Source of the DNA: Acanthaster planci | Taxonomy: Eukaryota; Echinodermata; Asteroidea; Valvatida; Acanthasteridae | Reading direction: 5' to 3' | DNA: 64,000 nt | Assembly: GCF_001949145.1 (NCBI RefSeq) | Contig: NW_019091355.1 | Coordinates: 93,933 to 157,932 of the forward strand | Shown here: positions 33,489-45,500 of the stretch, piece by piece | Position numbering within the stretch: the first letter of the stretch is position 1 | Layout: each line of letters starts with the position of its first letter | Notes under the pieces: generated by a model | Told to the model about the DNA's origin: nothing | The model's input: only the letters and a program-made list of their open reading frames with translations | Database searches by the model: none | Position numbers and translations under genes: made by a program

Positions 33489-36400
33489 ATGGCTTTAATG
33501 GATCAGAAAAAACGGTAATGAAACAAACTCTGTCATGTCCGTGGTCATATGGTACGGTCACACCATTCGCCCGTCACGTGTACGCTTTTAATTTATGCCT
33601 TTCCTTGGCTTTGCTGGCATGGCTGGCAGTGCTGCATGTGCGTGTAGATTATGACATCGTAAAATTTAAATGGGCAGTCAAATTGGCGTCAATTAGCTGA
33701 TTTTACAGCCACTGTTTTCCCTGCAGTGACGGATTAGCAATCTGAGAGTAATAAGACATGTTAACAATCAAATCCAGCAGTTAACTATAATTCAAATAAT
33801 AAATATTTACCTGGAGTTCCATATAGGGACGCCATTAATTATTCCCTACAGTGACTTATTAGCCGTTAGAAAGCAAAACATGTCCAGAAAAGTTCAATTT
33901 AGGAGGGAAAATACTATGGAGGGAAAGTTATTTACTTAGAAAACACAGTCTCATAGGGTTTGTGCACAGGTGTCAAGCCTCATCTGTGTACATGGCATAT
34001 AGAACTCTTTCCCCAGAGACTGCTAACCACCAACATTCAAAGATTCTTTTGTCGCCCTTGATGTAGCTCAGAAGAAGCGAAAAACATCAATAAGACAGAG
34101 ATATGAAAAAACAATGAAGCAAAATTGAAAAAGTGGCTGCCTCCTCCGTTTTGAAAAAAAATTCTGGATGAGAAACTCCATTGTTTGCGGCTGTATGTAG
34201 CATGTTCAGTTGTTAAGAATTTAGGACTGAGGCAAGGATGCTGAGGGTCCCTCTGCACCACACGCTTGTCTTTAATGTGTTAATTTGTTTTCTGCTTAAC
34301 AAAGATTGTCCAAGGCTATACCAGGTCATCTGTTCAAGGCATTTCCCCTGTGACCAAGTAAGTATATTTTGTTCTCTCTTTTTTGGGGATTTATAATAGC
34401 AAGGAGAGACAATGGGAGGACAAACTGAAGAAGTTACAAGCTACAGAAGCATGGTACAAGACCTATCCTCTTATTCCTGTGTACAGGCCACAGTATGTAT
34501 ATCTTTCTAATATTACATGTAGTTTTAATCCCCACAAATTCAAAAATAAAATTGCATCAGATTACTCGCAATGGTATTTGTTCTCTTGATATGATAAGGA
34601 TGAAATTGGGATTATATCTTCATGCCCCTAAACTGATAATGATCATCAAAATGTTTGAACACTTGAGGTAAAGAGGAAATATAAACACAGCGCTATTTAT
34701 TAGCAGGTCGCTGTCCAGTTTCTGACTTGTATTACTTATCACGTTATTGCTAATGTGGATACATGTTTGAGTTTAGCTTAAATTACTTTTCTTTTTAGTC
34801 TGATAGATCCATCCCCATTTTGGCACATAGTATATCGACAGAAACACGCATTTGAAATTGCCGCTGCACACCCAGAGGTAACTGTCAATAACCAACTTAA
34901 AATATTCATAAGGCCACAATAATCAAGTATTTTGTTATTAATTCAGTTGTTTATTGCCTCTTTTATCATAAATATTAGTCTGGTTTTGTTTCAGATAATT
35001 TATGCATAAATTTTTGTCTATCATGGGACGATTCAGCATATCAAGACAGGTATTGACTGACATCTTTCCTATAAACATTGCATCAAATTATATGAAACTT
35101 TTCCAATAGAAAGACAGCTAGATGTAAAATTCAGGATACTTCAGATACTTCTGTCTAGCCAATGTAGTGTAAGTATATGGAAATGCAGATATTTAATGCA
35201 GTATTTGAATTATTTGGACAGCAGGATATGTATGCTTTATGTACAATGTATGTACCCACCCACTGCCACAAAGTTTTTCCTTTATTGATTTCAGGATGTC
35301 CATGTTTTTGCCTTTGAAGCTGAGAATGTTACAGCTGATACAGCAACTAAGGGACAGCGAAAGTACATCATCACAAATTATTTACAGCTATGGCATACTA
35401 TATACCACCTGGCTGCTCGTGGAAAGTATCCAACATTTTATGAGGTGATCCCCGAAGGCTCAGCTTGCAAACTCTATTTCGACTTGGAATTCAGTCGGTT
35501 CCTGAACAAAGAATGCTGTGGTGCTGAAATGGTGAACACTTTCATTCAGGTAAGTCCAAAATAATTTGCAGAAAAGTGAAACTAAAATTAAACAAGCACT
35601 TCCTAAAGTGATTTGTACCTCTGATTATCTGGTAGAAAGAATTTCTAACCTCATTTACATTCATGAAAATACTTGGCCTCTTCTTTTGCCTGTTTAGTTT
35701 GTGTGTGCTGAGATTATGGAGATATACCAGATACAGTGCGTTATTGATCATGTGATCAATCTTGATGCCACAACACCAAGTAAATTCAGTCGACATCTCA
35801 TCTTCAGCCTACCACAGGCGGTTTTCAAGGATAATGTACAAGCAGGTAAAATTGGGCTCATAATTTTTTACCTTGATATTAGAGTGCCTGAGCAATTAAA
35901 ATTATTGGTTGATGTCATTTGTAATGGAAATACAAGGGGCATAACCCTTTTTGCCATTAAAAAAATAACATGGTGTGCATTTTTTAACGACAACTTACTC
36001 CTTTTTGTTGTTGCTAGACTCTTAGTCATTTAGCATAGTAGCCATTAGTAATGGTAGGATATTTTTTAAAATGGTTTGCAGGTAATTTTGTGCATTATTT
36101 GTGTGAGAAAATTCGGAAGATTTGCCAAACAGAAAGTCCAACAGAAAGCGATGGAGAGCCTGGTGCAAAGAGGCAGAAGCAAAAAGGAGAGAAGACTGGG
36201 AGTGGCAGATACAGGGTACCAGATCCAGAAAGTCGGCCCAACACTCCACTGCTCCAAAAACTATTCATTGAGAATAAAGATGGCCTGTCAGTTTTGTTTG
36301 TTGATCAAGGTACACTCAGAATATGCTCTTCAAGAATGAATTTAGCCAGTTGCTCCCAGTGAAGTATTCAAATCTAATGCTTCATTACGTCTGAAGTAAT

Positions 36401-38019
36401 TGTTGTAAAGTGTCAAACTTAGGGAGATAATCCCCTTTTCACTCAAAATTTGGCTGCGAGCAGTCACTGCAAATTAATCTCTTTATATGATTAATGCCTC
36501 TGTTTGTTGGTACAACAGGAGTGTACACTCGTAATAGGAATTTCCGTCTATACAAGTGCATCAAATTGGGAAAGGCAAATCCATTACTTATGGCCAAGGA
36601 TAATAAATACAAGCCTCGGATCAACAGAAAGTCCAGTACTAATCAGGCCATGTGCGAGGCAACCATGGAACGACAGTTCTTTCTGGATTCACTGATTACT
36701 AACGTCAGGTAAGAAGGTCCATGAAGTCGTGATCCAGATTGTTTAAAGAGCCATTTTGGTATTCAATCAGCGCATGCATAGGCACATCATACATGTGGGT
36801 CGTTTAAGAACTTAATATTCGTATGCAAGGTCGGCTATTTTAGTGTAGCTACATGCTGACTTACACACTCTGTGTACAAGTTGGCTTGACATCAGAAGCA
36901 TGTACGGTTTCTGAACATTTGATTCAAGACATTACATGTTTCTCTGGATGTTTGGAATTTCCAATTTTCGGAACTCCGTGTTGCCTGTATTATCAGATTC
37001 TAGTTATGCAGATGTTTGTTTTGCAGTGTAATGTTTCCCCTCTAATCAGCTCATGTTTTCTCCTCTTGCAGTTATTGCCCAGGTACACGCGTCTTAACGA
37101 TGGAACGTAATGACGACCAGAAGGCAAGGAACGTCAGCCATTCACATCGGAAAGATGCCATAAAAACACAAGGTAGTCTCCATGTATGTGCACAGTGCGA
37201 AGTAACACATACAAATAATGTTAACTCGCTCCTTGTAGTTCACTTCTGGTATAGTGTACCGTCACCCCAGATGGCTGTGTTGACACTGTGTATCTGTATC
37301 TCTTTATTTAGGTGAACCCGGTGAATTGCTTGAAGGATTTGATCATTCTCCCTACCCTAACATAGATGCATTCATCTGTACAGTAATCACTAATGGAGGT
37401 ATCCAAGGAGTGATTCGACGCTGGGTTTACTTCACTCAAGGACAGTTGCTTGTCTATGATATTATCAAGAACAGATGGTGTGGTAACATACACCGCCAAC
37501 ATAAGAGCAACAACATCATGTGAGTCTAACAGTGTAATTATCCATCAAAATTTCTATACAATTCTATCCGTAGCAGCGTACATATGAATCAGTCTTCGCA
37601 TGAAGAAGTGAGGGACAAAATATAAATTGTTTGACTGAGCAAAGTAATTAGTAGGGGCTATGGTGATTTAGAAGGAAAGAAAAATTATTTCAAAAACAAA
37701 AATGATCAAATGAATGTTGGATATTCTATTCAGGATTCTGGTTGATCTTCGTCGTGGTGTGTACTACCAGAAGTGTCATGATCCTGACTGTAAAGCTGCT
37801 GGTTACAAGTCACCTGATACTGCTCTCCCTCCTCAGCTCATTCCATCCTTCGGAGATGATGTTGACGATGATGAACTCTTAGCTGCCGTTACTGCAGTGG
37901 AAGAAAGGGAATCTCAAAAAGACCCTAGCTGTAACACAACCAGCCATAATGTGGGTGAACTCAGTGATCAAGAGTTACTGGCATCTGCACTGCAAGTTGA
38001 AGGTGACTTGCAACAATAG
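33489..38019 (+). CDS. PRIMPOL: PrimPol (DNA-directed primase/polymerase), complete, ten coding exons
   Basis: PrimPol is an archaeo-eukaryotic primase that reprimes stalled nuclear and mitochondrial replication forks and bypasses lesions. Exons: 33489-33514, 34400-34492, 34799-34877, 35295-35549, 35698-35845, 36082-36309, 36519-36708, 37072-37172, 37312-37519 and 37734-38019 (TAG). All introns are GT-AG and phases match, giving 537 residues (human 560). Catalytic motif I is LYFDLEF (Asp129, Glu131); motif III is FVDQGVYTRNRNFR (Asp275). The zinc-binding set is Cys430-x6-His437 and Cys457-x4-Cys462 in WCGNIHRQHKSNNIM and YYQKCHDPDC. Two acidic-hydrophobic patches at the C-terminus (about 487-502 and 520-534) sit where RPA-binding motifs occur. 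The start at 33489 has a strong Kozak context; an in-frame ATG at 33498 is an alternative. Residues about 205-255 are the variable linker. Confidence 0.95.
33730..33995 (+). repeat. Possible dispersed repeat in PrimPol intron 1
   Basis: Blocks AACATGTCC-(A/G)AAAAGT, AGAAAACAC and GGTTTGTGCACAG-G--TCAA occur in the same order at about 43670-43805 in the cytidylyltransferase intron. Divergence is high, so this is tentative. Confidence 0.35.
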
Positions 38020-38573
38020 CCAGCTTGGTGGTGACATTAAATGATGAAAACTAAATAAGTACTATCACTAGACGGCGCACGTAGGAGGGCAAGTGATACA
38101 GCAAGGGACAAGTGTTCAGATGTCGAAAATGTGATAAGGCACTGCTAGTAATTATTGATGATGGTGTTTAACTCATTTTGTAAGTTTGATCCCACTTCTA
38201 CCGTCTTTAATTCCAAGGAAATGTAGTCTGTTACTTGCTGTATCACTGCAAACAGATGAAAACTGTTGGAAGCCATGTGATGCAGGGAAAAGTAAGGAGA
38301 GTGGAGTAGCAGTGAGAACGGTTATTCGGCAGGCCAGGAATGTAAAAAGTTTCCATGCCAGAAATTGTTTGTGTAACAAACCTGGAAGTGAGTACCTAAG
38401 CAAGGGATGACTCTGACAAAGAGAAAGCTCTAGATCAACTGAAAAGAATATTTCTCCCATCATTTTATTCTATAATTCTCACGAACTGAAATATCGACTT
38501 GAATTACTGTATGGTTTTAACATCTAAATGATTAGCTTCTTGCATAACATCATTCATTATTGGATGCAAGTGA

Positions 38574-38579
38574 AATAAA
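38574..38579 (+). terminator. Candidate poly(A) signal of PrimPol
   Basis: AATAAA, 555 bases after the stop codon, followed by T-rich sequence. Confidence 0.5.
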
Positions 38580-38639
38580 ATCTTACATACCATACTTTTG
38601 AACAGTTGGTTTGTATAAAACTTTTTAAAATGTTATTTT

Positions 38640-38645
38640 TTTATT
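38640..38645 (-). terminator. Candidate poly(A) signal of RSAD1
   Basis: AATAAA on the minus strand about 430 bases past the stop codon, within an A-rich run on that strand. Chance occurrence is possible. Confidence 0.35.
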
Positions 38646-39072
38646 TTTTTAATTTGTTTGAGAATTACATTAAAATGTGATTGACATTTCAATCTTAAGA
38701 AAATAGTGTTGTAACTCAAAAAATGGATTAGGATAAATGGTCCCCATGCCGATCAGATTGCATGCATCCCCATGAACAAGCATAATGTGCAAGTATTGAT
38801 TCAGTCCCAAACTCAAAAGACTCGAAACATTTTAAAGGAAAATGTGGACAAGGGTGGAGGTGAGGTAAGAAAAGTAGACCAATACATAAAGTAAACTTTT
38901 TGGAAAAAAGACCAGAAAAAATGAATTGGGAAAGCCACCCCTTCAAAAGAGTAGGCAATGTTTCCAAAAGCCATACAGATTACATTCAACATGGGAAAAC
39001 TGGCCAAGTTGGGCCTGATAATTTGGCAAAACCTCAACTACAGTTACCCATTGTTATTTCTCCCATAACTAA

Positions 39073-41080
39073 TTAATCAGAATCACAATTTTCCCTGTAC
39101 CAGTCTTGCAGTGTGACAATCAGATGTGGAATTATACAGTCAAGCAGTGCCATACCGTTTGCTGTGGCTCTCAAACCTATTCTATCTTTGACAAGAAGTC
39201 CAGCTTGGACAAGTCTCTGTACATTATCATCACAGAATACATCACTCATATACCCTCCTTGTGATAACTCTGCCCATCGTTTGCAGGTTACACCTAGGTT
39301 TGTTCTCATTCCTACCAAGAGCAGCTCTTGTAGGATATCAAGCTGTGATTGGCTGACTCTCTTCCTAGTTCCATGTCCATATTTGAGAACCTCATACATC
39401 CAAGACCTAGGCTCCAATGTCTGAATTCTGGCCTCACGATATCTCATTGAATTGCTACCTTGTTTGATTTCAGATCTACTTGTGGTGTACTCATGGTTTG
39501 GCTTGATACACGTTTTAAAACTGTCCCTGCTGTAACTTTTACATTCATTAACACTTTCACAGTTTTGTGGTATAAATCGTCCATGAGCTCCAGGACCTAT
39601 TCCAATATACTGCCCACCCGCCCAGTATGACTGGTTGTGTATGCACTCGTATCCCTCCTTAGCAAAGTTTGAAACCTCATATCTCTTCAGTCTCTCCTCT
39701 TCCATCATATCAACCGCCAATGTGTACATATCGGCAACATCATCATGAGAAGGCAACCGTACCTGACCCCTTGCGTGCATTTCAAATAATGTTGTGCCTC
39801 TTTCAAGTGTTAGCTGATACAAAGACAAATGATTGTCACAGATTGTTAACAACTGTTGCAGTTCTTGCTCCCATGAGGACAGTGTCTGTCCTGGCCGCCC
39901 AAAGATGATGTCCAGGGATAAACGTCCAGGGAAAACTCTTCTTGCTTCTTCAATGCATTGCAAGGATTCAGATGTGGTGTGGTCTCTGCCAAGAAGCTTC
40001 AGATCATTATCATTCAATGCCTGTATGCCAAGTGAAACACGATTAATGCCTGCAAAAGAAACAAAAAGTGAAGTTACTGACGTTCACTCTTCCAGTCCCG
40101 AAACCAGAGACTTCAGTTGACGTGCAATCGTAAGTATGCACAATCTGCTGGTATTAACATGGAGTAAATTTACAGACAGTAAAATAAAATCAGGTCAGCT
40201 TCAGCTGTATAGTGAGGAAACAACACAAGATGTGGGATAACACTAAAACATAAATTCTGACTTTCAAACAAGAAAATAATTTGTATTTCATAGGATGGGT
40301 TGCAGGTAAGGCATGGGTATAACTAATTTTAAAAATCAACGGGACTGCAATGGGTATACATGTATTTGCCTCTTTTCACTGATCATAAGAGACAGTGATA
40401 TGAAGATACCACAATTAACTATAGCAACCCTTAACACCTGCTAGTTTGAAATCTTGTAGTTTGGTACGACCCACAGAAGTTGGATTCCCTTCCATAGTGA
40501 CTTCAGCATTGGACGATACATCAACCAAGCCTGACACTGTATCCAAGACAGCCTGTAATGTTTGTGGCTTTGCTAAACTTGGTGTTCCTCCCCCAAAGAA
40601 GACTGACTTGATGCGTTTTATCCCACTTTGATCAATTAATGTTCGTGCCTCCTGCACAAGACACTGTTGCATTTTGGCATGATCCACGACCTTGTCAATA
40701 TATTTGTTGAAGTTACAGTATGTACAGCGTCGCTGGCAGTAAGGCCAATGAACATACAATGTTGCTTCATCCATCCACTCCGATGTAGGTATACTGTCCA
40801 ACATGCCCCTCTCAAAAGACGTTGGTTGAGCTTGCTTCGATGAATGACAAGCTTCATGAAGTAGTTTGTTATGAACTCTCATGGGACGAAACTGAACATT
40901 TCTGCAACAAACAATTTGTGCTTTGCTGTAAACAGACTTTGCAGCATACAGTGAGGAAATACTGCATGTAAGGCAAGCTGACAGTCTGTTCAATCCATTG
41001 GAAGCTTTGATGAAGTGCAGAAGTTGAGAATCAAGTCCTAAAAATGATGGCATCATTCTAGTTAGGTTGTGTTGACTCAT
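39073..41080 (-). CDS. RSAD1: RSAD1/HemW-like radical SAM protein, two coding exons
   Basis: RSAD1 is the animal relative of bacterial HemW, a haem-binding radical-SAM protein placed in mitochondria; related enzymes are oxygen-independent coproporphyrinogen oxidases. Coding exons are 40438-41080 and 39073-40049 (stop TAA), joined in phase 1, giving 539 residues (human RSAD1 about 442). The 4Fe-4S motif is YCQRRCTYC (Cys115, Cys119, Cys122) in VHWPYCQRRCTYCNFNKYI, followed by VFFGGGTPSLA, GINRVSLGIQALND, LSLYQLTLERGTTLF, RYEVSNFA, HNQSYWAGGQYIGIGPGAHG and REARIQTLEP. The Cys-x3-Cys-x2-Cys spacing and HN--YW are HemW/RSAD1 features. The N-terminal 100 or so residues are basic and hydroxyl-rich without acidic clusters, consistent with mitochondrial import. 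An extra segment of about 42 residues lies between HGRF and REARI. The ATG at 41080 is the first in frame; 41056 (MMPSF) is an alternative. Confidence 0.93.
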
Positions 41081-41586
41081 GAAAATGTTCCTTCTTCTGT
41101 ACACAGTTGACTCAATGAAACAACGTCCTGTTCAAATCTTAATCATTGAAACATTCTTGTCACGCTGGTTTGCAAAGCTAGGTCCAGTACAACCTTAAAT
41201 CCACCAGTGGAACAGGTCAACCTGAAATAAACTCAGATTTCATTTATACTGGTAAAATATGGTACTGACAACATCAAAAGTGTAAATCAGGTAATACACC
41301 ATGTATATTCAATGTACATTGTAAGCAATGTGTGCACCGTCAGTTACATCCAATGGTGATATTGTTCACACCTGTAATAACATGATTTGAAAGCACTTTT
41401 AGACTCGTTTCAGTTTGACAGACCGCAGAGCAAGGACAGTGATCCAGTTCAGTTTGACAACAACCCCCCCCACCACCACCACCACACACGTACTTGCCTC
41501 TGTTAAAAATGGCTAAGCTATGGCCCAGGTTCTTCTCTTCCGGCCGCCCTGGCCCTTTTTCTGGGCGAGTGTTACTGTTTTATACT

Positions 41587-42033
41587 NNNNNNNNNNNNNN
41601 NNNNNNNNNNNNNNNNNNNNNNNNNNNNNNNNNNNNNNNNNNNNNNNNNNNNNNNNNNNNNNNNNNNNNNNNNNNNNNNNNNNNNNNNNNNNNNNNNNNN
41701 NNNNNNNNNNNNNNNNNNNNNNNNNNNNNNNNNNNNNNNNNNNNNNNNNNNNNNNNNNNNNNNNNNNNNNNNNNNNNNNNNNNNNNNNNNNNNNNNNNNN
41801 NNNNNNNNNNNNNNNNNNNNNNNNNNNNNNNNNNNNNNNNNNNNNNNNNNNNNNNNNNNNNNNNNNNNNNNNNNNNNNNNNNNNNNNNNNNNNNNNNNNN
41901 NNNNNNNNNNNNNNNNNNNNNNNNNNNNNNNNNNNNNNNNNNNNNNNNNNNNNNNNNNNNNNNNNNNNNNNNNNNNNNNNNNNNNNNNNNNNNNNNNNNN
42001 NNNNNNNNNNNNNNNNNNNNNNNNNNNNNNNNN
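41587..42033. other. Assembly gap (447 N)
   Basis: Continuous N bases. The right edge is a short tandem repeat, which probably caused the break. Confidence 0.99.
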
Positions 42034-42136
42034 TAACTCGGACCCACGACCATCTCGGACCCACGACCATCTCGGACCCACGTCAACTCGGACCCACGCC
42101 ATTTCGGACCCACTTCGAGTCAACTCGGACCCACTG
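42034..42136. repeat. Minisatellite, CTCGGACCCACG core, about 17-bp unit
   Basis: CTCGGACCCACGACCAT occurs twice in succession, followed by variants (CTCGGACCCACGTCAA, TTCGGACCCACTTCGAGTCAA), about six units to the edge. The array probably continues into the gap. Confidence 0.9.
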
Positions 42137-42598
42137 AGTCAGCTCAGCTTGTTCATGTCAAACAAAAGTGTCAGATTACTCCAGCACGTCAGAAATTTTA
42201 AAAAATGGGAATCAGCTTACATTTAAACGTATAGTGTGGGCGGCCAAAAAGGCCAACTTTAACAATGACAAAAATAAGGATTCGTGTCCGTGTCCTTCCT
42301 CGATATACACATGTACATTGCACATGTAAGCTATTACAAGTACTAGTAGGCAAGATCACTCGTGTACGGTACGCGGTCCGGTCGCAGATCCTATAGTCTG
42401 GTTGCTCGATCAATGCTATATTGTTCAATGTGCAGTATTGACACCAGGTGCAAGATTCATCCCACATATTAATTTTTTGTGGCCGGACTCACGTCATTCT
42501 ATGGATACGTTAAGCCCAAACACAGGCTTAACAAGCTATTTTCTTCAACTGTAGAAATAACTAGAGTTGTAAGAAATAGAGGATCTAACTGAGGAATA

Positions 42599-45500
42599 AT
42601 GAGTGAGCTGAGACATCGCGAAGGGCAAGTAACACAGGGATCATTAAGTAGCGATCCTGAAAATAAAACGAAGCTGGTGAATGAACAAGCCAAGACAGAC
42701 GTGACGACGGAAGTACATGTAAGAGCGGCAAATTTCCCATTCAAACAACTCGCCCCAACACTGCTTTAGCTCGCCCCCAAACTTGATTTCACTTTCTCAC
42801 TTTTCGGTGGCGTATTGAACTTAACTCCTTTCCACCCGCATGGCCTCTTTGTTTTCTTCGTACTGTTGAAAATTAAGGACAGTTGTCAGACTTGTTGGCT
42901 TATCCTTGAAAACCTTCGGGAAAGAGTTCCATGAACATACATACATGTATGTACATTTAGGCCGAGCCTAAAAGCCTAGTAGTAGTAGTAGAAGTACTAT
43001 TAGGGCCTACTGCTAGTGGTATGCTACCTTCCTACGTGTATCCTGGGCCTACGATTGTTCGAACAATTTGACTCAAAAGTGTTAAGGCCCCGTTTAGAAA
43101 TTTATGAGACCTGCCGTAAAAAAGAGTGTTTTTTAAGTAAATGCTTTAGAATATACTTAGCTAAATTTCACTTTAGGAGATGTTTTCACTTTCTGACAGC
43201 TGTTATAGGGCCTATAACAATTTAAGGGAAAATCTGTGTTTTCTGTATGGAACTCTCTCCAGCTTCGTTCTGAAATGACTTTTGCAATATTGTGTAAAAT
43301 ATGGAAGAGTAGTTTGAAGGAATCTGTGACTTTTCTACCTGATTCACCCTGTTTTTATTCCTGTGGTGCATTTTGTAGGGCATTGTCAAAATCCTCATTT
43401 TGAGCATTTTTGACCGCAGTCATCCATTCATCATATTTTCCCTTGAACTTGTTAAAAGTAATCAAAACCTTTCCCTCACAAATTGACCTAGCTCGTAATA
43501 ATATTCAACATGATGTCATCACCATGTAGGTGAAGCCAAGTGTGGATATTAGAAAAATATCCTAGCCTGCACAATCTCCAGAAATGAAATTTATGATACA
43601 TGTGTAGTGTCCCTAGAACAAGGTCTATAAATTTTCCCATAAAGTGTTATACATGTAACAGCCATTACAAAATTATAACATGTCCTAAAAAGTAAAATTT
43701 CACTGGGAAAATTCCCAAACATTTACAAACGTAACAAGAAAACACTTAGGTTTTTTTCAGGCAAGTCTCATAGACCTACAGGTTTGTGCACAGAGGCATC
43801 AAATGTTTTCCGTATTATTCCATGTCTCCACCATGCCAACTATCATGCTGCAGTTGGTCTGGCCCAACCATTGTTGCAAATTTCTATCCAGAATTTCTCA
43901 AGCTGTTCCAACTTAATGCAGCTCACACCTCGGATATAATTCATCACAAACATGGCACTTTATAATTATAAACCCATCCCCGCAAGTATGAGTCTTTGAT
44001 GTAAATAAAATAATTTTGGGACATGTGTGAATGGCACTCATAGGACTGATGTTGATGCAATATTGCTTGTGATAAAATATGGTGATTATGAATCTGGATG
44101 CATACACAGACCCTGTATCATGCTTGTAAGTTATTATGTTACATTAAAAGACAGATTTCTTTTATGTTTTAACATGCTTAAAATACATGCAGCAGTAAAC
44201 TCCTGCAAAACCTTACAGCTGAGGTAATTTGAGAGTCCACACCACCTGTGTGATAAAGAGTTATATTGCAAAGTGCTGAGGGACAGAATGGTTTGGGGTT
44301 GTTTGCCTCGTTTGGGGCTGTTTGCCTTGTTTGGGGCTGTTTGCCTTTTAGCAATAGTATTTAGATTCACTATTTTAGATCTTGTCATATTGTCTAGAAA
44401 AGTGTGTTTTTTTGTTTGGTCTGATGTGATGATGAGGAATATAATAATAATAATGGAGCGTGGACTGAAGTATTCACTATATGATGGATGACATTCCAAG
44501 TGCTAGCTCGTAGGAGTTAATAGCATAAAAGACTATGATAAGAAGGGTTTGGAAAGGCAAGGTACATGTACGTGTATGCTCCTCAGAGGAGTCTAATGGA
44601 CTTATCTTTTGTTTTCTTTTTGTATACGTGTATATAGGAGGGTTTGTAGTGTTTTTAAATACTATAAACAGTGTTTAGAAGTAGCATGTTTAATTCCAAG
44701 AACTCACTTTGTACCTTACTTTTTGTTGTTGAAATAGTCACATTTGAAGGATGGTTGAACCAATGAAGGTGTCTTCAAATGAAGGTCATGATGAGGTTTA
44801 CATTTTAAAAAATATAAGATTTGTTTTCATCTACCTAAAAGTAAATGAAACCCATTTTGCATTTCATTATGTGCGCCATACAACGGAGTGAGCTGAAAAC
44901 CATCAAAAGCTCATAAAAAATCTTTGTTACATACATCTTATTTACATATATCTTACTCTTATTTTGCTCTGAGATTGAATGTTATTGGGTCTAAAAGTAT
45001 GATAATCAATGAGACTAACCACTTAGATTATATCATTGCAGGGAAAATTCAGTCATGTATAATTTGTTCGCAATTAGCATGTGGTGAGTGGTCATTTTCA
45101 CTCATACGGGGTCTTATTTTTCCGTCAGTGATTGCATTGTTGTACTGCAGGTATCTACATGATTACCTGTGCAGATTTCATCTCATTAGTACATCATGAA
45201 AATCAAGTGTACATTAACACGTAGGCATGGTAACCCATGACAACCAAATATATTTCTGTTTCTAATTATAGATCATGTGATTAGTCTTGCAACCAGCACA
45301 GACAGCTGGTTGAGTGTTGTGTATATATTTGGGCATTCCACATGCCAGACATGTCAGTGCAAACTGCATTGGTGCTGAGTACCAGTGGCAGTGTAAATAA
45401 ATTATGAAAATTGGAATGGAAAGGCAGGGTTGTGTCATACATGTTGGAATCTCCTACTTTATGATGATGTTTATAAGACCATAGGACACATTCTCGGTGC

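Larger units (their letters stand above)
38020..39072. other. Convergent 3' UTR region of PrimPol and RSAD1
   Basis: The two stop codons face each other about 1.05 kb apart. Candidate poly(A) signals for each strand (38574 on +, 38645 on -) lie close together, so the 3' UTRs may meet or overlap. Confidence 0.5.
41081..42598. other. Divergent intergenic region between RSAD1 and the cytidylyltransferase gene, with assembly gap
   Basis: The two genes start head to head about 1.5 kb apart, so this interval should hold both promoters. A C/A-rich tract (about 41461-41491), a 447-base gap and a minisatellite occupy its middle. No TATA box was seen. Open frames running through the gap are artefacts of N bases. 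Confidence 0.6.

Noticed and set aside
36022-36257. Minus-strand frames within PrimPol exon 6
   Set aside because: Antisense shadows of a coding exon.
41494-42137. Five long open frames of about 180-205 residues across the gap
   Set aside because: They consist almost entirely of undetermined bases; only the edges are real sequence.
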